Source of the DNA: Candidatus Schekmanbacteria bacterium
Lineage (GTDB): Bacteria > Schekmanbacteria > GWA2-38-11 > J061
NCBI GenBank assembly: GCA_016219965.1
Contig: JACRJM010000003.1
Span: 1-64,000, forward strand
Direction: 5' to 3'
DNA: 64,000 nucleotides
Shown: positions 8,554-16,732 of the stretch, piece by piece
Position numbering within the stretch: the stretch's first letter is position 1
Layout: the number at the start of each line of letters is the position of its first letter
Made by a program: the position numbers and the translations under genes
The notes under the pieces: generated by a model
Databases searched by the model: none
What the model was told of the DNA's origin: nothing
Seen by the model: the letters and a program-made list of their open reading frames with translations, nothing else

Positions 8554-8808
8554 TTAGGCAACTGCTTCTTTTCTCTTTTTTACCCTTATTGCATCGAGCG
8601 GACATATCTTTACGCATTCCATACAACCTGAGCATCTTGTCCAATACCAGGCTTCTAGATGCCACTCTTCATCAGGTGCAAGTTTGTATTTCTCTACTTT
8701 CCCCAAATGCAGCTTAAATACTGCCTGAGGGCAAATTGCAAGGCACTTTCTGCATGCAGCAGGAACCTTGCATTTTTCATGATCAATCTTTACATCCATC
8801 AAACTCAT
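8554..8808 (-). CDS. Free-standing dicluster 4Fe-4S ferredoxin
   Basis: 84 residues with two cluster motifs: CKVPAACRKCLAICP and CSGCMECVKICP. The order and spacing are those of the N-terminal domain of the 5754-7466 fusion protein, including a shared FKLHLGKVEK/YKLHLVKIDK stretch between clusters. The longer insert between the clusters (WHLEAWYW region) is also shared. So this is the same ferredoxin module without the flavoprotein. It lies 33 bp after the MCHFC gene with a GAGGGG RBS and is probably co-transcribed with it as its electron partner. Confidence 0.9.
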   Translation of the reverse strand: MSLMDVKIDHEKCKVPAACRKCLAICPQAVFKLHLGKVEKYKLAPDEEWHLEAWYWTRCSGCMECVKICPLDAIRVKKRKEAVA

Positions 8809-8841
8809 TATTACCCCTCCTTACTGATTACTTTTTATAAA

Positions 8842-9867
8842 TTACCAAAGATCGCTTATACCTGGAGTTTTCCTTCTCTCTACCATTTCGATCGCACTGT
8901 TAGGGCAATGTTTTTCACACTGGCCGCACCCGAAACATTTCTTCATATCAATAGCTACTTTGTTTCTGGAAAGTTGCATACTCATTGCACCGAACTGGCA
9001 ATAGCGTACGCAATTCCCGCAGCCTGTACAGTTTTCATACAATGGTTTTGCACACCATTCCCCTTTTAATATTATTGATTCAACACCGTAATCAAGTCTT
9101 CCCCTGATCCCCTGACATACAGGATATTCACAGTTACAGATTCCTCCTATATAAGGAACATTGAAGGTCCAAAGCGAATGTACCAATCCTTTTTTATTGT
9201 AGTGTGTAATCATTTCCTTTGCTTCCTTGACACTTAAAAATGTAAGTCCTCTGAATGTCTCAGGCCAACGTTCCCATTTATAAATTCCAACACCAAGAGA
9301 GAAACAGAAATTTGCTTCCCCAGGAGCCATCTGCCCTCTTGTTTCTCTTCTGCAGATACACTGCATCATTCCTATTGGGTAAGTCAGTTCCAACATATCA
9401 AGGGTTTCTTCAAGAGTTATAACCTGACCAAAGTGGTAATTTCCCATAAAGCTTGCAACTTTTCTTTTTAACTGAGGTACTTTGTCAGCTTCTACACCGG
9501 TAGCATCAACAACTTCTTTTAATAGGTCAGTAAACATAATATCAAGGTCAACAACAGCTCCCTTAGGTATTTTAACATCTCCATTTGAATCCAAATGATA
9601 GGGAAATTTGCTTCTTGTCTCAAACATTTTCTGCTGTGCCCATGGATTATCTGCTATATCTTCAGTTATGACAGGAGGAGTAGCATACATTCTGCTCTTT
9701 TCAGGATGATCAGGATCTATCTTAAGTGCCTCACTTCCCATGTGTTGAACAAACTTTTCTTCTTTTTCAGTCTTCTTCTTTCGGTTAGAATACATTCTTG
9801 CTGCAAAGTTAGCTGCATTCTCGAACCATTTGCCTCCATCACCATGTTTAGTGCAAAAATGGCACAT
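8842..9867 (-). CDS. 'MCHFC' iron-sulfur protein (copy 1)
   Basis: About 341 residues, paralog of the 7512-8441 protein. MCHFCTKHGDGGKWFENAAN opens both in near-identical form. A variable linker follows (residues 25-95). The conserved core then includes YHFGQVITLEE, YPIGMMQCICRRETRG, LGVGIYKWERWPETFR and GGICNCEYPVC. A C-terminal dicluster ferredoxin ends the protein: CTGCGNCVRYCQFGAM and CFGCGQCEKHCP. Both copies end in a G(I/L).D(L/I)W tail. A TTG five codons upstream is open, but it lies inside the Shine-Dalgarno of the ATG at 9867 (GGGAGGAG), so 9867 is chosen. First gene of the redox cluster. Confidence 0.82.
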   Translation of the reverse strand: MCHFCTKHGDGGKWFENAANFAARMYSNRKKKTEKEEKFVQHMGSEALKIDPDHPEKSRMYATPPVITEDIADNPWAQQKMFETRSKFPYHLDSNGDVKIPKGAVVDLDIMFTDLLKEVVDATGVEADKVPQLKRKVASFMGNYHFGQVITLEETLDMLELTYPIGMMQCICRRETRGQMAPGEANFCFSLGVGIYKWERWPETFRGLTFLSVKEAKEMITHYNKKGLVHSLWTFNVPYIGGICNCEYPVCQGIRGRLDYGVESIILKGEWCAKPLYENCTGCGNCVRYCQFGAMSMQLSRNKVAIDMKKCFGCGQCEKHCPNSAIEMVERRKTPGISDLW

Positions 9868-9915
9868 AAAATCTCCTCCCAAGTATCTTTATTTTTTATT
9901 TTTTTACTAACCTAC

Positions 9916-9929
9916 CAAACGTCTGTTTG
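9916..9929 (-). promoter_or_regulatory. Operator-like inverted repeat, copy 1
   Basis: Minus strand CAAAC-AGAC-GTTTG, a 5-bp inverted repeat lying between the promoter and the RBS of the first redox-cluster gene. It matches the element at 8478-8491. Confidence 0.45.
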
Positions 9930-9932
9930 AAT

Positions 9933-9960
9933 ATTTAATAGTTTCTCGTAAATTTGTCAA
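9933..9960 (-). promoter_or_regulatory. Promoter of the redox cluster
   Basis: Minus strand TTGACA at 9955-9960 is a perfect -35. TTAAAT lies at a 16-nt spacing (9933-9938); TATTAA two bases earlier is an alternative -10. It lies 66-93 bp upstream of the MCHFC start. Confidence 0.5.
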
Positions 9961-9997
9961 GTGGCTTTTACAAAAAAAATTAAAATTAAGGTTAATC

Positions 9998-10438
9998 CTA
10001 ATTTTTGAAACCACAAGCTTCAAGATCATTATAAGCTTCTGTTATTTCAATAACTTTCTCATGTGCAAGATCCTGTAATTCCTTTCCAAGATGCGCGACT
10101 TTATCAGGATGATACTTGGAAAGCATTTCTTTGTAGGCTCGTTTAATCTCCAACTCAGAAGATCCTCTATCAATATTTAATACTCTATAAGGGTCTTTCT
10201 TTGATTTAGCTGTTCTAACGTTTTCATTTCCGAAATTACGGTTTTCATCACTTGGACCAGTAGAATATTTATAAGATTGTCTCTGGAACTTTTTTTTGTA
10301 TAACCAGAATAAAATTATGGGAATAACAATGTCATCTATGCGTCCAACGAAAGGAATAAAGTCAGGGATAAAATCAACAGGCGACAAAATATAGAATACT
10401 AAAAGTATCAATAAGCCTATTAAGGAGAGACGTGCCAT
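9998..10438 (-). CDS. DUF1232 (YkvA-like) membrane domain fused to a J-domain
   Basis: 146 residues. Residues 1-50 form two hydrophobic segments with the DUF1232 signature YILSPVDFIPDFIPFVGRIDD. A basic linker follows (KKKFQRQSYK). Residues 80-146 are a DnaJ J-domain: DPYRVLNIDRGSSELEIKRA, the invariant HPD (KYHPDK), then VIEITEAYNDL. The J-domain would recruit and stimulate DnaK at the inner membrane. The gene begins 4 bp after the leuD stop, without a clear RBS, so it is likely translated by coupling. There is no obvious link to leucine synthesis. Confidence 0.85.
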   Translation of the reverse strand: MARLSLIGLLILLVFYILSPVDFIPDFIPFVGRIDDIVIPIILFWLYKKKFQRQSYKYSTGPSDENRNFGNENVRTAKSKKDPYRVLNIDRGSSELEIKRAYKEMLSKYHPDKVAHLGKELQDLAHEKVIEITEAYNDLEACGFKN

Positions 10439-10442
10439 TTAT

Positions 10443-10943
10443 TTAAAGTAAAAGATCACCATACTTTTTTACATATGGTGCGAGACCTCCTTCATTTAAT
10501 ATTTTTGACATAGTTGCAGGCAAAGGAGGAAATTTGAGAGTCAGATTTTTTGTAAAATTTGTTATTGTTCCGTTCTGCATATCAATCCCAGCCATATCTC
10601 CCTCATCTAATGAAGAGGTGTCAATGATTATAGCCGGCAATCCAACGTTAATACAGTTTCTGTAAAAAATCCGTGCAAAACTTTTTGCCACAACAGCTGA
10701 TATGCCTGCCATCTTTATTATTGTCGGTGCATGCTCTCGGCTAGACCCCTGGCCAAAATTAAAGCCCGCTACAATTATATCTCCCTTTTTTATCATATCG
10801 TAAAAACCTGGCCTTGCATCTTCCATGACATGTTTTACAAGCTCCGGAAGATTGGAACGCAAATGGAAAAGCCGTCCGGGTGCAATCAGATCAGTGCTTA
10901 TATCATCTCCGAATTTCCAGCACTTTCCGCTAATAACTTCCAT
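10443..10943 (-). CDS. leuD: 3-isopropylmalate dehydratase small subunit
   Basis: 166 residues, the usual size of the archaeal/bacterial short LeuD type. It carries the swivelling-domain motifs [16 protein letters not shown] near the N-terminus, then [14 protein letters not shown], and [18 protein letters not shown]. With LeuC it isomerises 2-isopropylmalate to 3-isopropylmalate in leucine synthesis. Short LeuD types may also act on related substrates such as citramalate, so the exact substrate is inferred. It follows leuC by 46 bp. leuA and leuB are not in the window. Confidence 0.92.
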   Translation of the reverse strand: MEVISGKCWKFGDDISTDLIAPGRLFHLRSNLPELVKHVMEDARPGFYDMIKKGDIIVAGFNFGQGSSREHAPTIIKMAGISAVVAKSFARIFYRNCINVGLPAIIIDTSSLDEGDMAGIDMQNGTITNFTKNLTLKFPPLPATMSKILNEGGLAPYVKKYGDLLL

Positions 10944-10989
10944 AATAAAAATACCTCTTTAAAAAAGATTTCAATAAAAGAAACACTAT

Positions 10990-12243
10990 CTATAAGAACT
11001 CACGAGGATCAGTAATCTTTCCAGTTATTGCCGTAGCCGCCGCAATAGCAGGAGATCCAAGATATATAAAAGCGTTTGGATTACCCATCCTCCCTTTGAA
11101 ATTTCGCGGTTGTGTGGCAAGGCAAATCTCTCCATCACCAAGCACTCCTTCATGAACACCCACACAGGCACCGCACCCCGGCCCGGTTACCACACCTCCG
11201 GCGCGAACGAATGTTTCAATAATGCCGTCTTTAAGGGCACGAAGATAGACATTTCGCGAAGCAGGAGTAACTAGCAATCTCACTCTTTTATCGACCTTCT
11301 TCCCGTTTAAAATTTCCGCCGCAATTTTAAGGTCCTCGTATCTGCCGTTGCAGGAAGTGCCCAGAAAAACTTCCTGGACAAAAACTTCTCCTACTTCTCC
11401 AACTGCCTTTGTATTATGAACAAGGTGAGGACAGGCAATTGTGGGCTCAAGTTTTTCTCCATCGATATTAATTACCTTTTCATATTCTGCATCGTCATCT
11501 GGTTTAATTTCACGGTAACCTGGCTCCCTCCCCATATCGCTCAGAAATTTTTTAGTAATTTCATCAGAAGGAAACAGACCTGCCTTGGCTCCTGCTTCAA
11601 CTGCCATATTCGCAATTGTAGCCCGTGCATCAATACTTAAACTTTCTATAGTACTTCCGTGGAACTCAAGCGCTTTATAAGTTGCACCGCTGCTTGATAT
11701 CATACCTATAAGATTGAGGATGATGTCTTTTGAATAAACCCCCTTCCGAAGTTTTCCATCAACAACTACCTTTAATGTTTCAGGAACCCTCATCCATGTT
11801 TTGCCTAGGGCTATGGCTACAGCCACATCAGTCGAACCCATTCCGGTCGCAAATGCGCCTATCGCTCCTCCGGTACATGTATGTGAATCTGCCCCAACAA
11901 TAAGATTTCCAGGTAAAGCATATTCTTCGAGTACTACCTGATGAGATATGCCATTTCCTACATCGGAAACACGTATTCCTGTTTTTTCTGCAAATTCACG
12001 CAGGAATTTATGGTCATTTGAGAGTTCAAGCCGAGGGCTTGGCGATGCATGGTCAAGAAAGAATATCGAGTGCGATGGATTAAAAGCCTTTTCAAGTCCC
12101 ATACTCTTCATTTGCCTTACTGCAAGCGGACCTGTACCATCCTGCACATAACTTAAATCAACTGCGACGACAGCAAGGTCTCCGGCTTTCAGGCTTTTTC
12201 CGGCATGCTCACCTATTATCTTTTCAGCCATCGTCTTTCCCAT
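10990..12243 (-). CDS. leuC: 3-isopropylmalate dehydratase large subunit
   Basis: 417 residues, the short (homoaconitase/IPMI) large-subunit type. It shows the aconitase-family features: DHASPSP near residue 65, GADSHTCTGGAIGAFATGMG, and the three cluster cysteines in GTSCNGRYEDL and GPGCGACVGVHEG. QPRNFKGRMGNP lies near the end. It binds a [4Fe-4S] cluster and works with LeuD in the cytoplasm. RBS GGAG precedes the ATG. The 94-bp upstream gap is AT-rich and shows no clear regulatory hairpin or T-box. Confidence 0.93.
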   Translation of the reverse strand: MGKTMAEKIIGEHAGKSLKAGDLAVVAVDLSYVQDGTGPLAVRQMKSMGLEKAFNPSHSIFFLDHASPSPRLELSNDHKFLREFAEKTGIRVSDVGNGISHQVVLEEYALPGNLIVGADSHTCTGGAIGAFATGMGSTDVAVAIALGKTWMRVPETLKVVVDGKLRKGVYSKDIILNLIGMISSSGATYKALEFHGSTIESLSIDARATIANMAVEAGAKAGLFPSDEITKKFLSDMGREPGYREIKPDDDAEYEKVINIDGEKLEPTIACPHLVHNTKAVGEVGEVFVQEVFLGTSCNGRYEDLKIAAEILNGKKVDKRVRLLVTPASRNVYLRALKDGIIETFVRAGGVVTGPGCGACVGVHEGVLGDGEICLATQPRNFKGRMGNPNAFIYLGSPAIAAATAITGKITDPREFL

Positions 12244-12337
12244 AACAAATCTCCGGTTAATCTAATAATTAATGAATTTCATATAAATTAACAACAATAT
12301 GGATTGATTTTATCAATTCTCAACTTATTTTGCTAAT

Positions 12338-13897
12338 TTAATTTACAACAAACAAACTCTCAAGTTTCCCGTCCATTGTGTATTGAAAAAGCTTTTTCAA
12401 CCGGCCGCTGTACGCATCGTAAAAATTATCTCTTTCTTTTCCCCTGATAACGTCATTGATGGCAGGATCAAACTCCGGAGGAAGAATTTCAGATGATGTA
12501 ATAAAGACTTTTTTATTACTTTTAAGAGAAGATTCTATTTTACCAGCAATTACATTCTTTACTTCACTGATATTTGCCCATTTCTTCAAAGGGTATTCTG
12601 CAAATGAAACATAATCTATCTTCTTTCCACTATAATACTGAAGATAAGGAACAGGCTTTTTCTTATTGTTTATAAAAACATCTCCCTCTGAAACATAAGG
12701 AGCAAATTTCTGCGTAAACAGATAAGTTTCATTTTTCAAAAGCCTTGAATCTGGAATGACTGAAGAGAATAAGTTATGGATAAATATTATGATTAGAAGA
12801 AAGAATGACAGGTAAAATAAAAAAGGTTGTTTTTTTTTGTAAGTTTCAGCTATTGCAATTGATAAAAGTAGAAGCATCACTATAAGACAGGGAAGCCAGA
12901 ATTCAACATTCTGAGCTTCCCACCAAAAGGCAAAAAAAGTCACAGGAATAAATACAATTAATGCAACGTGTGACCAGATTCCAAAGTCTATTTCTTTCTT
13001 CCATGACTTTAAAACAATAATAATTAATAGAAAAGCTATACTCAAAGTTCCAACGGCTTCCATAAGAAGATAGATATAATCTTGAGGATAAATATTTCCT
13101 GAAAATACAATTCTCCTGTCAACCCGTGATGCAAAAAAAAGCTGGAACAACGATGCCGCTGAATAAAAGAGATTTGAAAGGGTTAACGTGCCCCATTTTC
13201 CTGATTCAGTATAAAAGGTGAACCATTTTATGATTTCTGACAGCGACCTTTTCCCGTCTAACGCAGCGCATCCAAGAAATAATCCGCCGGCAACAGCTAC
13301 ATAAGAAAAGGCAAAATAAATACCGTCAATTCCACGTTTTTCTTTGGAATTTAAGAAAAAGAAAGCTACAAATGCAGGGAACAGTAGAACCGCTCCCTGA
13401 TGATACAATGTTGCTATCGCAAACATAGAGGCTGCTAAAATAATATTTTTTCGTGAAGAAGCACATTTTAACGCCATAATAAAAAAAAGAAGTTCCAGAG
13501 TGTGAACTTCATTGTCAATTGAAAGAGACCAGATACTTCCTGAAAATGCAAAAATAGCAGCACATAGAATCGAAGCTGCTATATTACCGCTTACATCAAC
13601 AAGAAAGGAATAAAAGAAATATACTGCAATAGGGAAAATAATTATGTTAAGAAGCTGTATAGGCATAATCCATTCATTCATCTCGCCAAGGAAACTAGAA
13701 GATATTGCACATGCAAGCCTGGCCGTCGGATAAAAAAGCAGATGATGCGGATGAAGAATCAGGTTCTCATCCTGCGCATCTATTACATATTGAATCGAAT
13801 CATAACTGTAGTCCCTGTTGGGAAAGAGAATAGAAAGAAAAAAAACTGAAGCTATCAATAAAAATAAAATCGTGCGGGGCTTTCCTAGCAAAGACAT
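12338..13897 (-). CDS. Polytopic membrane protein, GT-C glycosyltransferase-like
   Basis: 519 residues with roughly ten hydrophobic segments and a soluble C-terminal domain of about 130 residues. The first loop has acidic and histidine residues (NRDYSYDSIQYVIDAQDEN, then LHPHHLLFYP). A D...HPxH arrangement after the first membrane helix is typical of GT-C enzymes that use polyprenyl-phosphate sugars. I cannot assign a specific family. It follows the 13914-14624 gene by 16 bp and is divergent from a GT39-like gene, so the locus seems devoted to membrane glycosyl transfer. Confidence 0.6.
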   Translation of the reverse strand: MSLLGKPRTILFLLIASVFFLSILFPNRDYSYDSIQYVIDAQDENLILHPHHLLFYPTARLACAISSSFLGEMNEWIMPIQLLNIIIFPIAVYFFYSFLVDVSGNIAASILCAAIFAFSGSIWSLSIDNEVHTLELLFFIMALKCASSRKNIILAASMFAIATLYHQGAVLLFPAFVAFFFLNSKEKRGIDGIYFAFSYVAVAGGLFLGCAALDGKRSLSEIIKWFTFYTESGKWGTLTLSNLFYSAASLFQLFFASRVDRRIVFSGNIYPQDYIYLLMEAVGTLSIAFLLIIIVLKSWKKEIDFGIWSHVALIVFIPVTFFAFWWEAQNVEFWLPCLIVMLLLLSIAIAETYKKKQPFLFYLSFFLLIIIFIHNLFSSVIPDSRLLKNETYLFTQKFAPYVSEGDVFINNKKKPVPYLQYYSGKKIDYVSFAEYPLKKWANISEVKNVIAGKIESSLKSNKKVFITSSEILPPEFDPAINDVIRGKERDNFYDAYSGRLKKLFQYTMDGKLESLFVVN

Positions 13898-13913
13898 CGT
13901 ATCACTGTATTAT

Positions 13914-14624
13914 TTAAATTTTGTTTTTTGATAGTACTCTTAGCCAGAAATATTCAAGGAGCATGGCTCCAAAAAAAAGTGAAGATGACAGAAACTCCGA
14001 TATCTCTTCAATGTAGCCCGTATAATTTGGATCTTTTGAGTATATCCCCAAAATATCGAAAACAACATTGAATCTATCACAGAGCATTGCCAAAACTTGA
14101 AAAATGATTGCTGTAATGAAGCATTTCGCAGCCTTCTTTGAAGAAACCATATTGAAAAGGAAAACAAATGTCATCATAATGCCTCCTGCCGCATAAAGCA
14201 TTATAATAAGTTTCTCCCCTTCATCGAAAATCCTGTAAAAAAACAATTCCAAACTGCTGCCGGAAACCCAACTGTCAATGATGGCTCCCACTTTTTCGTG
14301 GAGTTCGAATTGTTCATCGAAAGCTGCCCAGAGAAGACCTGACGCAATGACAATCCAGAGAAACTTGTATTTTCCCCGGTTGAGGGAAAAACCGGACAGT
14401 TCAGAAAAAACCATAACTGCCGCAAAAGATGCGAGAACAAGATCTACAGCCGTAAACCAATTTATAGGGCTTTCATCAGCTGTAATAGTGTAACCAATAT
14501 GGTGAAAAATAAAATCACTAAAAAGAAATGCAAGCAGCAATACCCAGTAAGCACCAAGGAACATGTAAATTTTTTTTGCAATATTATTATAATGTTCCCG
14601 AACAGCTTGATTTGCTGTTTCCAT
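13914..14624 (-). CDS. Polytopic membrane protein of unknown function
   Basis: 236 residues, about six hydrophobic segments, no signal peptide. The most striking feature is an acidic/histidine motif at the end of a helix, WAAFDEQFELHEKVG (near residue 100). A second charged stretch follows (RIFDEGEKL). Such charged patches next to membrane helices could bind metal or form an active site, but no family is recognised. RBS AAAGGA lies 8 nt before the ATG. It is the first gene of a two-gene unit with the 519-residue GT-C-like protein and is divergent from 14714. Confidence 0.55.
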   Translation of the reverse strand: METANQAVREHYNNIAKKIYMFLGAYWVLLLAFLFSDFIFHHIGYTITADESPINWFTAVDLVLASFAAVMVFSELSGFSLNRGKYKFLWIVIASGLLWAAFDEQFELHEKVGAIIDSWVSGSSLELFFYRIFDEGEKLIIMLYAAGGIMMTFVFLFNMVSSKKAAKCFITAIIFQVLAMLCDRFNVVFDILGIYSKDPNYTGYIEEISEFLSSSLFFGAMLLEYFWLRVLSKNKI

Positions 14625-14713
14625 TTCATCATTCCTTTATGCTATTATTTTTTCTGATATACGAATCTTATGGCATTTAGTAATATTTTCACATAACTTT
14701 CGCACTAAAACAG

Positions 14714-16702
14714 GTGAAATATTTAACTGCACTTCTAATTTTTTTTCTGTCGTTGACGCTTCTTTATACCTCAACAGATAGCATAGGTATAACTTGTGAT
14801 GAGGCTTGGCTTAATGATACGGCTGCTAAGTCATTTGCCTCCTGGATGAAATTTTCACTGGTTTCCGTTTCCGGTGGAGCTTTTTCATCATTCAGAAGCA
14901 GAGGAATAGTTGAAAAATATTTTGGTGAACACCTCCACTATCATCCGCCATTTGGCAGGATGATTCACGCCATTTCATGGGGTCTGTTCAAAAACATTAT
15001 TGGCGACATAAAATCCTTAAGACTCTCTCCCGAAATAATGTTCTCAATAACATGTGCACTTATATTTCTACTCGCTCTCAGGATAACGGATATACCATCA
15101 GCCCTCATAGCATCATTGGGGCTTCTTTTTATGCCGCGCATGTTCGGACAGGCGCATATCTTCGCCCTCGACATACCCATAACATTTATGTGGGTATTGA
15201 CCATCTATTTCTTTATCACAGGTATTGAAAAAAAATATTTCTCTGTTTTATTTGCAATAACACTTGGCTTAGCTTTATGCACAAAAGCTCATGCATTAAT
15301 GATACCTGTCGCATTATTAGTGTGGATAATCTTCTATCCGGACAAGAAAGCAGCAAAGTTTATCCTTTATGGAGCTCTAATCTCTCCATTTGTTTTTTAC
15401 CTGTCCAATCCCTGGCTTTGGGTTGATTTCTGGCCCCACCTTGCAGGGTTTTTTGAAGGCATGTCTACACACACAAACGATTTTATTGTAAAAACATTTT
15501 ATCTCGGTAATACATACGATTCAAATAAAGTCCCATGGCACTATGCTCCTCTAATAACTCTACTTACTATTCCTGCTCCATTAGTAATCCTTATTGTAGC
15601 AGGAGCAGGTACAAGCATTTATTATCTTTTAAAAAGAGTAAATTGGAAAAGAATTGATAAAAAGACAGATGCTGAAAAATTTTCTGTTCTATTTTTAATA
15701 AATGCTATCCTTCCAATTGCCGCAATTGCGACAGGGATTGGTCCTGCTTATGACGGAGAAAGACTTTTCCTTCCTTCTTTTCCATTCCTTGCAATTCTTT
15801 CAGGGGTTGGATTTTATAATTTAAAGAACTTTTTCCTGAAAGGAAGATACAAATTTCTTGCATCCATCGCAGGCGCGGTTATCATAATTTCTTCCGCAAT
15901 TTCCTTATATAACATCCATCCCTACGAGCTTTCTTATTACAATGCCTTTGCAGGCGGTCTTAAAGGGGCGCAAAAACTTGGTCTTGAAAGCACATACTGG
16001 GGTGATCCATTTAACAAAGATGTGCTAAATTTTTTAAATACAAAGCTTAAGCGTTGCAGAATCGCTAACAGGTGCGGATTTTATTCTATCCCATTTGACT
16101 ATTACCATAAATATGAGATGCTCTCACCTGATGTTGTCTATGATCAAAACGATTATGAATATCTAATAATCAATTTCCGCGAAGGTTTTTTTGACCAGGA
16201 AATAAAATTTTACACTGAAAACATAACTCCTATTTTTTCGGCAGGTCCTGGTGGGATACCGCTCATTGCGATATACAGGAATATAGAGAAAGGGAGCCCT
16301 AGTGAGCTTTTCAAGAACGTGGACTGGGGAGGAGAGTGGCTGAAAACTGGAACCTCTTTTTATGATGAAAGTGGCACCCCCTTACCAGAACAACATATTT
16401 CTTTTACGGAGTATCCTTTTATCAATAATGTCTATCCGGGAAATGCTAAATTAACGACAGCCTCTATCAAGGCAATTTTTAAGGCAGAAAGCAGCGGAAC
16501 TTACAGATACAAAGTTTATTCGACCGGGAAATTTTCTATCTCAATAGACTCAAAAAAAATCTTTAGAGAGGAATTACCTTCAAACTATTATGAAGTAAAA
16601 TCTTTCCATATTGAGAAGGGATATCATAATGTGGAAATAACATTTGTGCCAAATTCAAAGGAAAAAAGGTTTTTTGCAGTAATCGCTTCGCCATCCTATT
16701 AA
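14714..16702 (+). CDS. Dolichyl-phosphate-mannose mannosyltransferase-like (GT39) membrane protein
   Basis: 662 residues starting at a GTG. The first loop after the N-terminal helix carries TCDEAWLNDTAAKS, the acidic GT39/ArnT-type site, followed by YHPPFGRMIHAISW, the usual HPP motif. About ten membrane helices follow to residue 400, including MFGQAHIFALDIPITFMW. After a periplasmic region, the last 110 residues (from about 550) look like a beta-rich PA14-type domain: GTYRYKVYSTGKFSISIDS and YHNVEITFVP. Probably transfers a lipid-linked sugar to a periplasmic acceptor, with the C-terminal domain binding glycan. No strong Shine-Dalgarno is visible. Confidence 0.7.
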   Translation: MKYLTALLIFFLSLTLLYTSTDSIGITCDEAWLNDTAAKSFASWMKFSLVSVSGGAFSSFRSRGIVEKYFGEHLHYHPPFGRMIHAISWGLFKNIIGDIKSLRLSPEIMFSITCALIFLLALRITDIPSALIASLGLLFMPRMFGQAHIFALDIPITFMWVLTIYFFITGIEKKYFSVLFAITLGLALCTKAHALMIPVALLVWIIFYPDKKAAKFILYGALISPFVFYLSNPWLWVDFWPHLAGFFEGMSTHTNDFIVKTFYLGNTYDSNKVPWHYAPLITLLTIPAPLVILIVAGAGTSIYYLLKRVNWKRIDKKTDAEKFSVLFLINAILPIAAIATGIGPAYDGERLFLPSFPFLAILSGVGFYNLKNFFLKGRYKFLASIAGAVIIISSAISLYNIHPYELSYYNAFAGGLKGAQKLGLESTYWGDPFNKDVLNFLNTKLKRCRIANRCGFYSIPFDYYHKYEMLSPDVVYDQNDYEYLIINFREGFFDQEIKFYTENITPIFSAGPGGIPLIAIYRNIEKGSPSELFKNVDWGGEWLKTGTSFYDESGTPLPEQHISFTEYPFINNVYPGNAKLTTASIKAIFKAESSGTYRYKVYSTGKFSISIDSKKIFREELPSNYYEVKSFHIEKGYHNVEITFVPNSKEKRFFAVIASPSY

Positions 16703-16732
16703 CCATTCCAGCTAAAACTTAAAAATACAATT

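Noticed and set aside
12244-12337. T-box or leucine attenuator before leuC
   Set aside because: The 94-bp gap has only a weak ATTGAT-TTT-ATCAAT palindrome; no leader peptide or T-box sequence is visible.
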